DNA from: a virus
Reading direction: 5' to 3' (one strand)
Virus record (IMG/VR): IMGVR_UViG_3300031957_000732
Location: 1-20,054 of that record
Length of the DNA: 20,054 bases
Position numbers and translations under genes: made by a program. Each line of letters starts with the position of its first letter. The first letter of the stretch is position 1. Positions 1 through 5,661 of this stretch are shown one piece after another. Under the pieces are notes generated by a model that had not been told where the DNA came from, searched no databases, and was given only the letters and a program-made list of their open reading frames with translations.

Positions 1-236
1 GGATTTTTAAATCCACTAAAAGTGATACTTTTTTTATAATTCATAAAGTCTTTTGGAACACTAAGAAGTTTATTCTGAAGATGTTCTGGTATGATGGTAT
101 CATATATCTTATCACCCCAATCACTTACATCAACAGGATTATTCTTTGCATAAGATTGTATTCTTTTGGTGAATACACGCTCAGCATTATTATTAATATC
201 GTGACATAGACTGTCACTTAGTCTAACTGTAGCCAT
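1..236 (-). CDS. Unrecognised phage protein, N-terminal part
   Basis: Reading leftwards from an ATG at 236, the frame stays open for 78 codons to the window edge, so only the N-terminus is visible. A good Shine-Dalgarno (AAAGGAG on the minus strand, about 241-250) precedes the start. The protein begins MATVRLSDSLCHDINNNAER and continues hydrophilic and mixed-charge, with no signal peptide or membrane segment. It is the next gene after the VWA/metallopeptidase gene, 22 bases downstream, so it is probably in the same transcript. The opening (short strand, then an RL-containing helix) faintly recalls phage Nmad5-type proteins associated with nucleotide modification, but this is memory of a family pattern only and should not be taken as a functional call. 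Confidence 0.75.
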   Translation of the reverse strand, partial: MATVRLSDSLCHDINNNAERVFTKRIQSYAKNNPVDVSDWGDKIYDTIIPEHLQNKLLSVPKDFMNYKKSITFSGFKN

Positions 237-258
237 AATTTTACTCCTTTGGTTATAG

Positions 259-1404
259 TTAATTTTTGTCATGCATTCTGACTATCTCGCCAAAAGGCAC
301 TTTCATGTTGTCATCACTTGTGGTAGATATCCACAGTACAGGGTACTCAGGCTCTTTACCAAAGTCATTACAATACAAGTCAGTAAGAAACACACAAGCC
401 AATGGCTGTATATCTTTCTTATCTAGGTATTCAAATACAGGGCTGAATGCTGTACCACCCCCACCATGAGGCTTAATTACAACATCATCTCCTTTATTGA
501 ATTCATCATAGTGAGATACTTCACTATCGAAGTACACCACATGTAAACGACTTGGTAGTAAGTCTTGCCATATGGTATTTATCTCACTGTTAAATTGGTT
601 TATCTCATCTTGACCAACAGAGCCAGAACAATCAACAGCCACAGCTATCTCGCCTAGTCCCATGCCTGTAACACTAGGCATATACATTCCTTGGGTAATA
701 AATCTTCTGTTAGGTCTAGCATAAGTTCTATCATCAACACGAAGTTTTTGCATAAACTTAAGTAGTACTTCTTTCCAATCTACTTTAGGTCTAAGTACTT
801 CATTCACTAGTCTTTCAATACCAGAGGTCATCTTACCCATAATCTTAGTAGCATTGGCTGATTGAGCCACTTTAACTTTCCATTGGGCTGATAGTCTATC
901 CAAGTCAGATTGTGTCTTAACTTGTTTATCACTGTTGTTACCAATACAATCATCTAATGGCTGTCCCTCGCCACCCATACCTTGCTCATCTTTCGGTGTA
1001 TCAGGTAGTAGATTGTAGATACCATCAGTATTTCCTTTACCTTGTTCGTAGATATTCCTATCAAGTAAGCCACCATCTGGCATTTTACCAATCCCATCTT
1101 CATTAAGCATATGATTGATTACATAGTCACCAGCTTGATTCCACTTGTAGCTATCTCTAGTCTCTAGTCTGAAACAATGTCCTAGCATAGGGTGACATAC
1201 CTCATGTGCTAGAAGAAACACTAGCTCCTCATCAGTTAGACTATCCACATAATCAGGGTTTAGTACAATTACCTCACCATTTGTACCAGCTGTTGGTATA
1301 CTTGTGTCCCATATTATATCCATACCGAACAGTAGATTACCAACAAAGGGGTAGCGAAGTATCAACTGAGTCTTAGCTCTCTTTACTCTTTCATCTCTAG
1401 TCAT
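259..1404 (-). CDS. Metallopeptidase-like N-domain plus VWA-like domain protein (DUF2201/VWA type)
   Basis: The 381-aa protein has two parts. Residues about 10-130 hold HEVCH at 67-71 with a further His76, a zinc-peptidase HExxH motif as in the DUF2201 N-terminal domain. Residues about 250-375 form a VWA-like domain with a complete MIDAS metal site: D258-x-S260-x-S262, Thr318 after a GGGG turn, and Asp342 in LTDLY. Family knowledge: such proteins pair with MoxR AAA+ ATPases, which remodel targets while the VWA protein binds them. Here the AAA+ gene (2264-3304) lies two genes upstream, with a helical protein between. The start overlaps the upstream stop region by 8 bases, implying coupled translation. 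Whether the peptidase motif is active is unknown. Domain calls are strong; the phage role is not known. Confidence 0.9.
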   Translation of the reverse strand: MTRDERVKRAKTQLILRYPFVGNLLFGMDIIWDTSIPTAGTNGEVIVLNPDYVDSLTDEELVFLLAHEVCHPMLGHCFRLETRDSYKWNQAGDYVINHMLNEDGIGKMPDGGLLDRNIYEQGKGNTDGIYNLLPDTPKDEQGMGGEGQPLDDCIGNNSDKQVKTQSDLDRLSAQWKVKVAQSANATKIMGKMTSGIERLVNEVLRPKVDWKEVLLKFMQKLRVDDRTYARPNRRFITQGMYMPSVTGMGLGEIAVAVDCSGSVGQDEINQFNSEINTIWQDLLPSRLHVVYFDSEVSHYDEFNKGDDVVIKPHGGGGTAFSPVFEYLDKKDIQPLACVFLTDLYCNDFGKEPEYPVLWISTTSDDNMKVPFGEIVRMHDKN

Positions 1405-2245
1405 TCATGTATTCCTCCATCTGTTTTAAAATCTCTCTAGACTCTATGGCTTTCTGTCTCCTCAAGTCTAAGTCTAGCCTTAGAGATTCTGGGTTATTGT
1501 TTGCCAACTTTGTGTCAACTTGTTGTCGTATGTTCTCCAAGTTAACATCATTGGTGATATTCATACGCTTTAGAACATCACATAGCTCTTTCAAGTTATC
1601 AATCATAGTATCCCTAAAGATATTCTTATTGTCTGACAGCTTATCAGCTATGTGTTTAACCTTATCGTATAGTCTTTGCCATGCCTCACGCATAGCATTT
1701 TCAATAGAACTTTCTACTTTCTCTCCAACTTGTTTGCGTATGTTTTCCAACTCGCTACTCTCAATGTCCACTCTAAAGTCATCAGAGGGTATAGGTAGCA
1801 CAGTCATGTCCATACCAAATTTTAGTTTCAGTTCATACTCAGTAGGGTATTCATTAGAGTTATACAAACTACCTAAGTCCCTTTGTGCATTCAACTGCAA
1901 CTGTGGATATTGATTTATAAAAGTATCTACTAATCTAAACCATTCAACTTTCATCTCATTAAACCTTTCCATGAATGGCATATAGTTTTCAGTAGGTAAT
2001 ATCATAGTACCATCACTCAACCAAGGTAGAGTGTTCTGGTAAAAGAACTGCCTAACCAATGTAGTATACTTGTGTACATTACTAAGATACTCATTGTTAG
2101 GTAGTAACGATTTATGGTAAGTACCAGCTGTTGTTATTGCGTTGTTAGTCATAGCAACTTGCTCACTAACCTTTTTATCACGCTTACTCATAGTAGGCTG
2201 TGATACATTTAGCTGAACTAACAATGCTCTCTCATCTAGTTTCAT
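1397..2245 (-). CDS. Unrecognised helical protein between MoxR and VWA genes
   Basis: A 282-aa, mostly helical, charged protein with no signal peptide, membrane span or catalytic motif that I recognise. Residues about 165-280 are rich in Glu, Lys, Leu, Asn and Arg with heptad-like spacing and probably form coiled coils. The N-terminal half has aromatic-rich helices (an FFYQNTLPWL stretch near 67-76). It starts with ATG at 2245, preceded by a GAGAGGA-type ribosome site. It sits 18 bases after the AAA+ gene and overlaps the VWA gene by 8 bases, so the three are almost certainly one translational unit. Inference: it may be the substrate adaptor or third subunit of the MoxR/VWA complex. No homologue is named here. 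Confidence 0.85.
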   Translation of the reverse strand: MKLDERALLVQLNVSQPTMSKRDKKVSEQVAMTNNAITTAGTYHKSLLPNNEYLSNVHKYTTLVRQFFYQNTLPWLSDGTMILPTENYMPFMERFNEMKVEWFRLVDTFINQYPQLQLNAQRDLGSLYNSNEYPTEYELKLKFGMDMTVLPIPSDDFRVDIESSELENIRKQVGEKVESSIENAMREAWQRLYDKVKHIADKLSDNKNIFRDTMIDNLKELCDVLKRMNITNDVNLENIRQQVDTKLANNNPESLRLDLDLRRQKAIESREILKQMEEYMND

Positions 2246-2263
2246 AATATTTTCCTCTCTAGT

Positions 2264-3304
2264 TTATCTACCAGCTTGTGTAAACTTGGCGTTCTTAACC
2301 ATCAACTCTGCATAAGGCTTACCTACTGCAACAAATGGCTCGATACCATGCTTACTCTGTACCATTTTCAGTGCAAGTATTGAATACTCTGCTCTGTCAT
2401 TATCAAACAATCTGTCTAGATACTTGATAAAGTTTTCAGCATACTCATTGGCAATAGTACCAATAGAGGCACACAAGGCACACATAACATCTGGTTTCTC
2501 TGGTATTAGTGCTGTACTAGGTGACTTAAGTATTTCTTCAGGTTTAGGTAGGTCTGCATAAGTCTGTAGAAAACCAACAAACTCAGCTCCAGCTCCCTCA
2601 CCAACTGCCCCCATAATACATTCTTGCAATGTAATATCTACACTACCATCTTTCATGTAGTCATTACCCCACAACTCCATGATAGCTGACACACCCTCAA
2701 CCCAAGACCTTGGTGTAGGACTTTGCTCTTTTTGTGGGTTAAACATGTGCAGTAAGTCTGGTCTAAATTGTACAAACCCTTGCACAAGAGGGTGAACACC
2801 ATTTTCTGATGACCAATCTAGCCAATTAGATATGTTAGTATCTAGCTCAACTATAGTCATTCTATTACCTAAGTGTCTTAGCATTGATACAACACCAGAC
2901 CTATCGGATTGTTTATTACCTGTCATAATAAACATAATGTCCTTTAGTTTTTTACCATGATGAATACCACTTTGTACCATGTTAGCTACAACCTTTTGTA
3001 TATCGTGACTAGCCTGACCGAAGTCATCTAAACACACAATAACTTGTTGGTCATGCTTACTACCCTCAACAGGTATCCACTCAGGTAACACATACTTGAT
3101 AGTGCCATCAGGCTGAGGCATAGGTATACCCATATCCTCTACCAACATAGTAGGCATATGTACTTCTACATATTCTACTCCTAGTTTCTTGGCTACATCT
3201 CTGACAATGGTAGTCTTACCACCACCTGGAGAGCCTTGTATATAGGTAGTTCGCTTAATAGCAAACAATCTCTCCAATGTAGTCATTAGTTCTTTAGCTT
3301 TCAT
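2264..3304 (-). CDS. MoxR-type AAA+ ATPase
   Basis: A 346-aa AAA+ ATPase. Visible motifs are Walker A GSPGGGKT at residues 24-31, Walker B VIVCLDDF at 88-95, sensor 1 MTGN ending at Asn130, and a likely arginine finger in RHLGNRM (143-149). An SPTPRSWV segment near residue 200 looks like the sensor-2 region of the MoxR/AAA_5 group. The second acidic residue of Walker B is Asp94 rather than the usual Glu, which could slow hydrolysis. MoxR ATPases act as chaperone-like remodelling machines with VWA-domain partners; the partner here is encoded at 259-1404. It starts with ATG at 3304 with AGGAG 7 bases upstream, and is the first gene after the structured gene-free stretch at 3305-3859. Cyanophages carry an analogous AAA+ gene (annotated cobS), but identity with it is not claimed. 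Confidence 0.93.
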   Translation of the reverse strand: MKAKELMTTLERLFAIKRTTYIQGSPGGGKTTIVRDVAKKLGVEYVEVHMPTMLVEDMGIPMPQPDGTIKYVLPEWIPVEGSKHDQQVIVCLDDFGQASHDIQKVVANMVQSGIHHGKKLKDIMFIMTGNKQSDRSGVVSMLRHLGNRMTIVELDTNISNWLDWSSENGVHPLVQGFVQFRPDLLHMFNPQKEQSPTPRSWVEGVSAIMELWGNDYMKDGSVDITLQECIMGAVGEGAGAEFVGFLQTYADLPKPEEILKSPSTALIPEKPDVMCALCASIGTIANEYAENFIKYLDRLFDNDRAEYSILALKMVQSKHGIEPFVAVGKPYAELMVKNAKFTQAGR

Positions 3305-3348
3305 ATTTACTCCTATGATTACTAGTTATATCTATACGCCATGTATAG

Positions 3349-3402
3349 AATTCATTGAGGATAGACAAGCTTTATTCAACCTAGCTACTAACCTATCTAT
3401 CC
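3349..3402 (-). repeat. Hairpin repeat unit 1
   Basis: On the plus strand, AATTCATTGAGGATAGA (3349-3365) is followed by a 30-base loop and TCTATCC (3396-3402). The stem is 7 bp, with GGATAGA at 3359-3365 as its left arm. It is the copy nearest the AAA+ gene start. Confidence 0.7.
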
Positions 3403-3493
3403 TATTAATACCCAACTTTCTCCCATACCTGTTAGAGTCATTGTTAATAGGAATCCCACATCTAGTTAAGGTATGTTCCCACCTAACAGTATT

Positions 3494-3565
3494 AATTCAT
3501 TAAGGATAGTCTGTTCTGTTTAACAGTGAGCATTAAAGTGTCCGTGAATTACACTACCACTATCC
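3494..3565 (-). repeat. Hairpin repeat unit 2
   Basis: AATTCATTAAGGATAG (3494-3509) pairs through GGATAG with CTATCC (3560-3565). The stem is only 6 bp, but the 50-base interior can hold two smaller hairpins (AGTGT/ACACT and CTGTT/AACAG on the minus strand), so this copy looks like a closed multibranch loop. Confidence 0.65.
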
Positions 3566-3583
3566 CCTTACCTATCACTAGGT

Positions 3584-3638
3584 AATTCATTAAGGATAGA
3601 TAGGCGTGGGACTTGCCCTACTTTGCCACTATCTATCC
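3584..3638 (-). repeat. Hairpin repeat unit 3
   Basis: AATTCATTAAGGATAGATAG (3584-3603) pairs with CTATCTATCC (3629-3638) to give a perfect 10-bp stem. The four extra pairs (ATAG/CTAT) are absent from units 2 and 4. Confidence 0.7.
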
Positions 3639-3725
3639 CATTAATAAGGCGAGGATTTGGAACGCACTTGATTTTAGTCCTCATTAAGCATATGTGTCTA
3701 GACAGTACCCACTATACACCTTATT

Positions 3726-3773
3726 AATTCATTGAGGATAGGTAAGCCGATACTATGCAAAACTTACCTATCC
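3726..3773 (-). repeat. Hairpin repeat unit 4
   Basis: AATTCATTGAGGATAGGTAAG (3726-3746, tail plus stem arm) pairs through GGATAGGTAAG (3736-3746) with CTTACCTATCC (3763-3773). This perfect 11-bp stem encloses 16 bases. The extension GTAAG/CTTAC differs from unit 3 on both arms, a compensatory change. Confidence 0.75.
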
Positions 3774-3859
3774 CATGTGACTAGTGTGTAGTCTTTAAAC
3801 CACCTGAATGATGCACTAGCCACTACTTGTGCTGTCTTATTGCTACAAGTTAATTCATA

Positions 3860-4024
3860 CTAAGTAATTTGTTCTATAGTTGCTTTAGGGTTATCTTCTA
3901 CCTCTAACCTTATGTCTTCAGGTGGCACGCAATGGTCACACCATTTAGATTTATATAAACATAACTTTACTTGCTTATCATCTACTGTTAGTAGATATGT
4001 GTGCGTTAAACTATCGTTATCCAT
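3860..4024 (-). CDS. Small CxxC protein, 54 aa
   Basis: A short frame begins with ATG at 4024, inside the end of the upstream zinc-ribbon gene (8-base overlap, 4017-4024), and stops with TAG at 3860-3862. The protein starts MDNDSLTHTYLLTVDDKQVK and is acidic at both ends. The middle holds CLYKSKWCDHC, a cluster of three cysteines and a histidine that could bind zinc or be redox-active. Overlap-coupled translation and codon use like its neighbours support it as a real gene. It is the last gene before the repeated hairpin region. No family was recognised; a small metal-binding or accessory protein is the best that can be said. Confidence 0.7.
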   Translation of the reverse strand: MDNDSLTHTYLLTVDDKQVKLCLYKSKWCDHCVPPEDIRLEVEDNPKATIEQIT

Positions 4025-4217
4025 GCTTACCACCTTTATTATTAATCCCTTTTAAATCTTCTTTATTGCTCACTACTATGTAGTTAGACTTGTGTAAAGG
4101 TACTACTGTGTGCCTAACCTTACGAGCCTCTACCTCACCACAGTCAAGACAGGTATCATAACCTAGCTTAAACCTACCGATGGGTATATTAGTATCACAT
4201 AATTTACATCTATTCAT
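4017..4217 (-). CDS. Small zinc-ribbon protein, 66 aa
   Basis: This small protein has two CxxC knuckles: CKLC at residues 4-7 and CLDCGE near residues 23-28, spaced by about 15 residues. That is the layout of a four-cysteine zinc ribbon. The C-terminal half is basic with a possible short strand pair and ends GGKHG. It starts with ATG at 4217, with GAGGAG about 6 bases upstream. It follows the small membrane-protein gene by 12 bases and overlaps the next gene. Zinc ribbons of this size in phages often bind nucleic acid or host transcription/translation proteins, but the target here is unknown. Confidence is high for coding, low for role. Confidence 0.85.
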   Translation of the reverse strand: MNRCKLCDTNIPIGRFKLGYDTCLDCGEVEARKVRHTVVPLHKSNYIVVSNKEDLKGINNKGGKHG

Positions 4218-4229
4218 AACTTTACTCCT

Positions 4230-4409
4230 CTATAAAGTATATAGTATCACTCCTATGTATGCTATACACAGGGATATTACTAACCCACTAGTCCATACTA
4301 TTACGAACGCTATCTCACCATGCTGAATGAGTCTAACTAAAGCGTAACTTAAACCTAATAAACATATAACTGCTAAGGTCATGTATATAATCATAATTAA
4401 ATCAACCAT
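4230..4409 (-). CDS. Small membrane protein with two predicted spans, 59 aa
   Basis: The frame runs from ATG at 4409 to TAG at 4230-4232. An AGGAG site lies about 7 bases before the start. The protein has two hydrophobic stretches, about residues 4-25 (IMIIYMTLAVICLLGLSYAL) and 36-58, separated by a short polar turn RLIQHGE. It is therefore probably a hairpin membrane protein. Size and topology resemble class II holins, which permeabilise the inner membrane before lysis, but no endolysin gene is next to it and many phage small membrane proteins are not holins. Tight spacing to the gene on each side (56 and 12 bases) supports an operon. Confidence 0.75.
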   Translation of the reverse strand: MVDLIMIIYMTLAVICLLGLSYALVRLIQHGEIAFVIVWTSGLVISLCIAYIGVILYTL

Positions 4410-4465
4410 AATGTTTCTCCTAGAGATTGCCCTAGTTCAGCACTAGGGCAACCCATATTGTTTGG

Positions 4466-4846
4466 TTAGTTGATTGCTATAGCTGGTCTATTTTCTTTCA
4501 AAGTAGCCAATTTATCAGCAATAGATTTGCGTCTAGTAGCTTGGCTATCAACACCACCTTTAGGCAATAAGCCAAAGTATACACCTCTTGCTCCAATGAG
4601 AACTTTAGGCTCAGTACCTATCTGCCCTTTAGGAGACCAGAACTGAAATGGAATACCATCTTCAGTAGACAGCTTACATAAATCCTCATGTAGCTTTACA
4701 TCATCAGTACCCATAGCATATTTATGTGGCTCATCTTCGCTACAACCTTTTATATAGTAGCTTTTAGCTCCGTAATTACGGAACGCTTTACTACCCTCAT
4801 TATGGTTCATAACATCAATAGTCACCCATATAGTTTTCTTATCCAT
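4466..4846 (-). CDS. Unrecognised 126-aa protein
   Basis: A soluble-looking 126-aa protein with no signal peptide or membrane segment and no motif that I can assign. It opens with a strand-like MDKKTIWVTIDVM. A mixed alpha/beta middle contains a single FWSPKGQ turn and a glycine-rich segment, and it ends with a basic helix (TRRKSIADKLATLKENR). It starts with ATG at 4846 behind GGAG, which abuts a 6-bp hairpin (4859-4873). It is the first gene downstream of the 33-base TTGACA element at 4923-4955, so it probably heads the leftward cluster running at least to base 1. Role unknown. Confidence 0.85.
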   Translation of the reverse strand: MDKKTIWVTIDVMNHNEGSKAFRNYGAKSYYIKGCSEDEPHKYAMGTDDVKLHEDLCKLSTEDGIPFQFWSPKGQIGTEPKVLIGARGVYFGLLPKGGVDSQATRRKSIADKLATLKENRPAIAIN

Positions 4847-4858
4847 CTTTATTACTCC

Positions 4859-4873
4859 TACCCAATCTGGGTA
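4859..4873 (-). promoter_or_regulatory. Hairpin next to ribosome-binding site
   Basis: TACCCA-ATC-TGGGTA forms a 6-bp stem with a 3-base loop directly upstream of the GGAG of the 126-aa gene. It could keep the start region open or protect the mRNA end. Only the pairing is seen; the effect is inferred. Confidence 0.4.
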
Positions 4874-4922
4874 AATTATGGTTAAACAAGCCTAAAGGGG
4901 CTAACCCTTCGAGCTTGGGAAA

Positions 4923-4955
4923 ACCTTGCCTGAGAAAATTTTTTCTGTCAATTCT
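4923..4955 (-). promoter_or_regulatory. Shared 33-base promoter-like element, copy A
   Basis: On the minus strand this reads AGAATTGACAG, an A/T tract, then TCAGGCAAGGT. It matches copy B (6042-6074) at 30 of 33 positions. TTGACA (plus-strand TGTCAA at 4946-4951) is a perfect bacterial -35 box, but no TATAAT-like box lies 16-18 bases downstream in either copy; CAGGCAAGGT occupies that place. Both copies sit roughly 60-80 bases ahead of the first gene of a leftward cluster. Likely a phage-specific or activator-dependent promoter. Confidence 0.55.
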
Positions 4956-5186
4956 TGCAGAGTAGTAACTTTACTATCTCGAAGTATCTGGTTTATGGGC
5001 AGTAGACTGCGACTAAAAGCGAGGTGGATACTATAAGTTAGATAGTAATACCTGTTATAAAACAATAAGATAGCTTTAACTATCTAGATTATATAGTGTT
5101 CTTAAAGTAATACGCTGTTACCCCAAACTATAAGTATCTTATAGAAATCTTTTAATGAAAGGGTATATGTATTTTTTATAGATAAT

Positions 5187-5326
5187 CTAGATAGTTTAGA
5201 TAGTAAAACCTTACATGAATGGCTGTAAGCCTTACGTTTCAACAAGTTTATAGGTGGGTGATGTAAGGTTTGACTATCTAAAACCCTAAAGATTGCGTAA
5301 AGTTTAACCTAGATAGTGTAGATAGT
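5187..5326. repeat. Direct repeat pair CTAGATAGTNTAGATAGT
   Basis: The 18-base word occurs at 5187-5204 and 5309-5326 with one difference (T or G at position 10). Each word itself contains TAGATAGT twice, 9 bases apart, so there are four iteron-like half-units. Confidence 0.65.
5195..5282. repeat. 22-bp inverted repeat
   Basis: Arms 5195-5216 and 5261-5282 (outer TTTAGATAGT, inner ACCTTACAT) pair at 21 of 22 positions. The 44-base loop contains its own palindrome GTAAGCCTTAC at 5225-5235. It could be a cruciform, a protein site or an RNA hairpin. Confidence 0.65.
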
Positions 5327-5328
5327 GT

Positions 5329-5390
5329 CACCTTTAAGCAAAACCTTACACTTTATCTTTAAGAATGTGCTTAGTGCGGGCTTAAAGGTG
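5329..5390. repeat. 11-bp inverted repeat
   Basis: CACCTTTAAGC (5329-5339) and GCTTAAAGGTG (5380-5390) are perfect inverse copies. The 40-base loop contains another AAAACCTTACA word, linking this hairpin to the preceding inverted repeat. Confidence 0.6.
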
Positions 5391-5430
5391 AGCTATAACC
5401 CCCCGAGCCATGGCCTATATATAATAATTA

Positions 5431-5475
5431 AATAAAAAATAAATAAAAAGAATGGATAGTTTATAGACATATCCA
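5431..5475 (-). terminator. Probable intrinsic terminator
   Basis: Reading leftwards after the 42-aa gene, TGGATA pairs with TATCCA (5453-5458 with 5470-5475, 11-base loop). It is followed by a long U-rich run on the transcript (plus-strand A-rich 5431-5449). The stem is short, but the U tract is strong and the position, 11 bases past the stop codon, is right. Confidence 0.5.
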
Positions 5476-5485
5476 GGTCTGTTGG

Positions 5486-5614
5486 TTAATTGATTAGTTG
5501 TTTTTTGTATATCACTAATGGTTGTACTGCTTTTAACCATTCTCGATATTCTCCTAGATATATCCATGCTTCTTGTAAGTCATAGTTTACATCTTGATAA
5601 TATATGTATAACAT
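5486..5614 (-). CDS. Small unrecognised protein, 42 aa
   Basis: A short frame from ATG at 5614 to TAA at 5486-5488, behind a clear GCAGGAG ribosome site about 8 bases upstream. The protein starts MLYIYYQDVNYDLQEAWIYL and is rich in tyrosine, tryptophan and leucine. Most of it can form a single amphipathic helix, and it ends with a basic VIYKKQLIN tail. There is no membrane span or metal motif. It follows the 107-aa gene by 47 bases, with a GNRA-looped hairpin in between, and is followed by a probable terminator, so it is the last gene of a two-gene transcript. A host-directed early protein is possible but not shown. Confidence 0.65.
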   Translation of the reverse strand: MLYIYYQDVNYDLQEAWIYLGEYREWLKAVQPLVIYKKQLIN

Positions 5615-5628
5615 TTGCTTTTCTCCTG

Positions 5629-5650
5629 CCCCCTCCCTTTCGGGAGGAGG
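5629..5650 (-). other. Strong intercistronic hairpin with GAAA tetraloop
   Basis: On the minus strand CCTCCTCCC-GAAA-GGGAGGGGG forms nine pairs (one G-U) closed by a GNRA loop. There is no U tract after it, and the next gene's ribosome site follows within 5 bases. It therefore looks like an RNA stability or processing element rather than a terminator. Confidence 0.55.
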
Positions 5651-5661
5651 ACTTGGTTGTT

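Larger units (their letters stand above)
3349..3826 (-). ncRNA. Putative structured RNA region: four repeated hairpins with pseudoknot-like linkers
   Basis: The gene-free stretch 3305-3859 is not random. On the minus strand, the transcribed strand of the flanking genes, the unit GGATAG - variable - CTATCC followed by TYAATGAATT occurs four times (3349-3402, 3494-3565, 3584-3638, 3726-3773). Outer stem and tail are conserved while the inner stem extension differs yet still pairs. Linkers fold too. 3568-3585 is a 7-bp hairpin with a GTGA (GNRA) tetraloop on the minus strand. 3640-3649 pairs with 3719-3728 over 10 bp. 3424-3435 with 3469-3489, and 3781-3792 with 3814-3826, can form crossing (pseudoknot) pairs. 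I saw no good reading frame through it. It may be an mRNA leader of the AAA+ operon or a separate RNA; no known RNA family was recognised. Confidence 0.55.
4956..5430. other. Gene-free, repeat-rich stretch, possible origin or control region
   Basis: No convincing gene was found here on either strand. The stretch is AT-rich and packed with short symmetrical and repeated words: AGATAG/CTATCT at 5068-5085, CTATAAG/CTTATAG at 5128-5144, CTAGATAGTNTAGATAGT at 5187-5204 and 5309-5326, AAAACCTTACA at 5205-5215 and 5340-5350 with its inverse at 5262-5271, and two long inverted repeats (separate entries). Iteron-like repeats with hairpins in AT-rich DNA between two operons fit a replication origin or a multi-site operator. 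No replication gene is in the window to support one choice. Confidence 0.4.

Noticed and set aside
1407-1913. Rightward 168-aa frame opposite the 282-aa gene
   Set aside because: It is antisense to a well-supported coupled gene, serine/leucine/phenylalanine-rich as antisense frames usually are, and has no ribosome site.
3315-3503. Rightward 62-aa frame through the hairpin region
   Set aside because: It crosses hairpin unit 1 and the pseudoknot, is on the strand opposite to both neighbouring operons, and has no ribosome site.
3349-3773. CRISPR array
   Set aside because: The repeated word is short, spacing is irregular (145, 90 and 142 bases), and the intervening parts pair with the repeats, unlike spacers.
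3852-3862. Fifth copy of the hairpin tail (AATTCATACTAAG)
   Set aside because: Only AATTCAT matches, it has no GGATAG arm and overlaps the stop of the 54-aa gene.
4230-4409. Holin assignment for the 59-aa membrane protein
   Set aside because: Topology fits, but no endolysin or spanin is adjacent and small membrane proteins are common; kept as a generic membrane protein.
4890-4920. tRNA T-arm-like CCCTTCGAGCTTGGG
   Set aside because: The stem does not pair as a T arm and no cloverleaf could be built around it on either strand.
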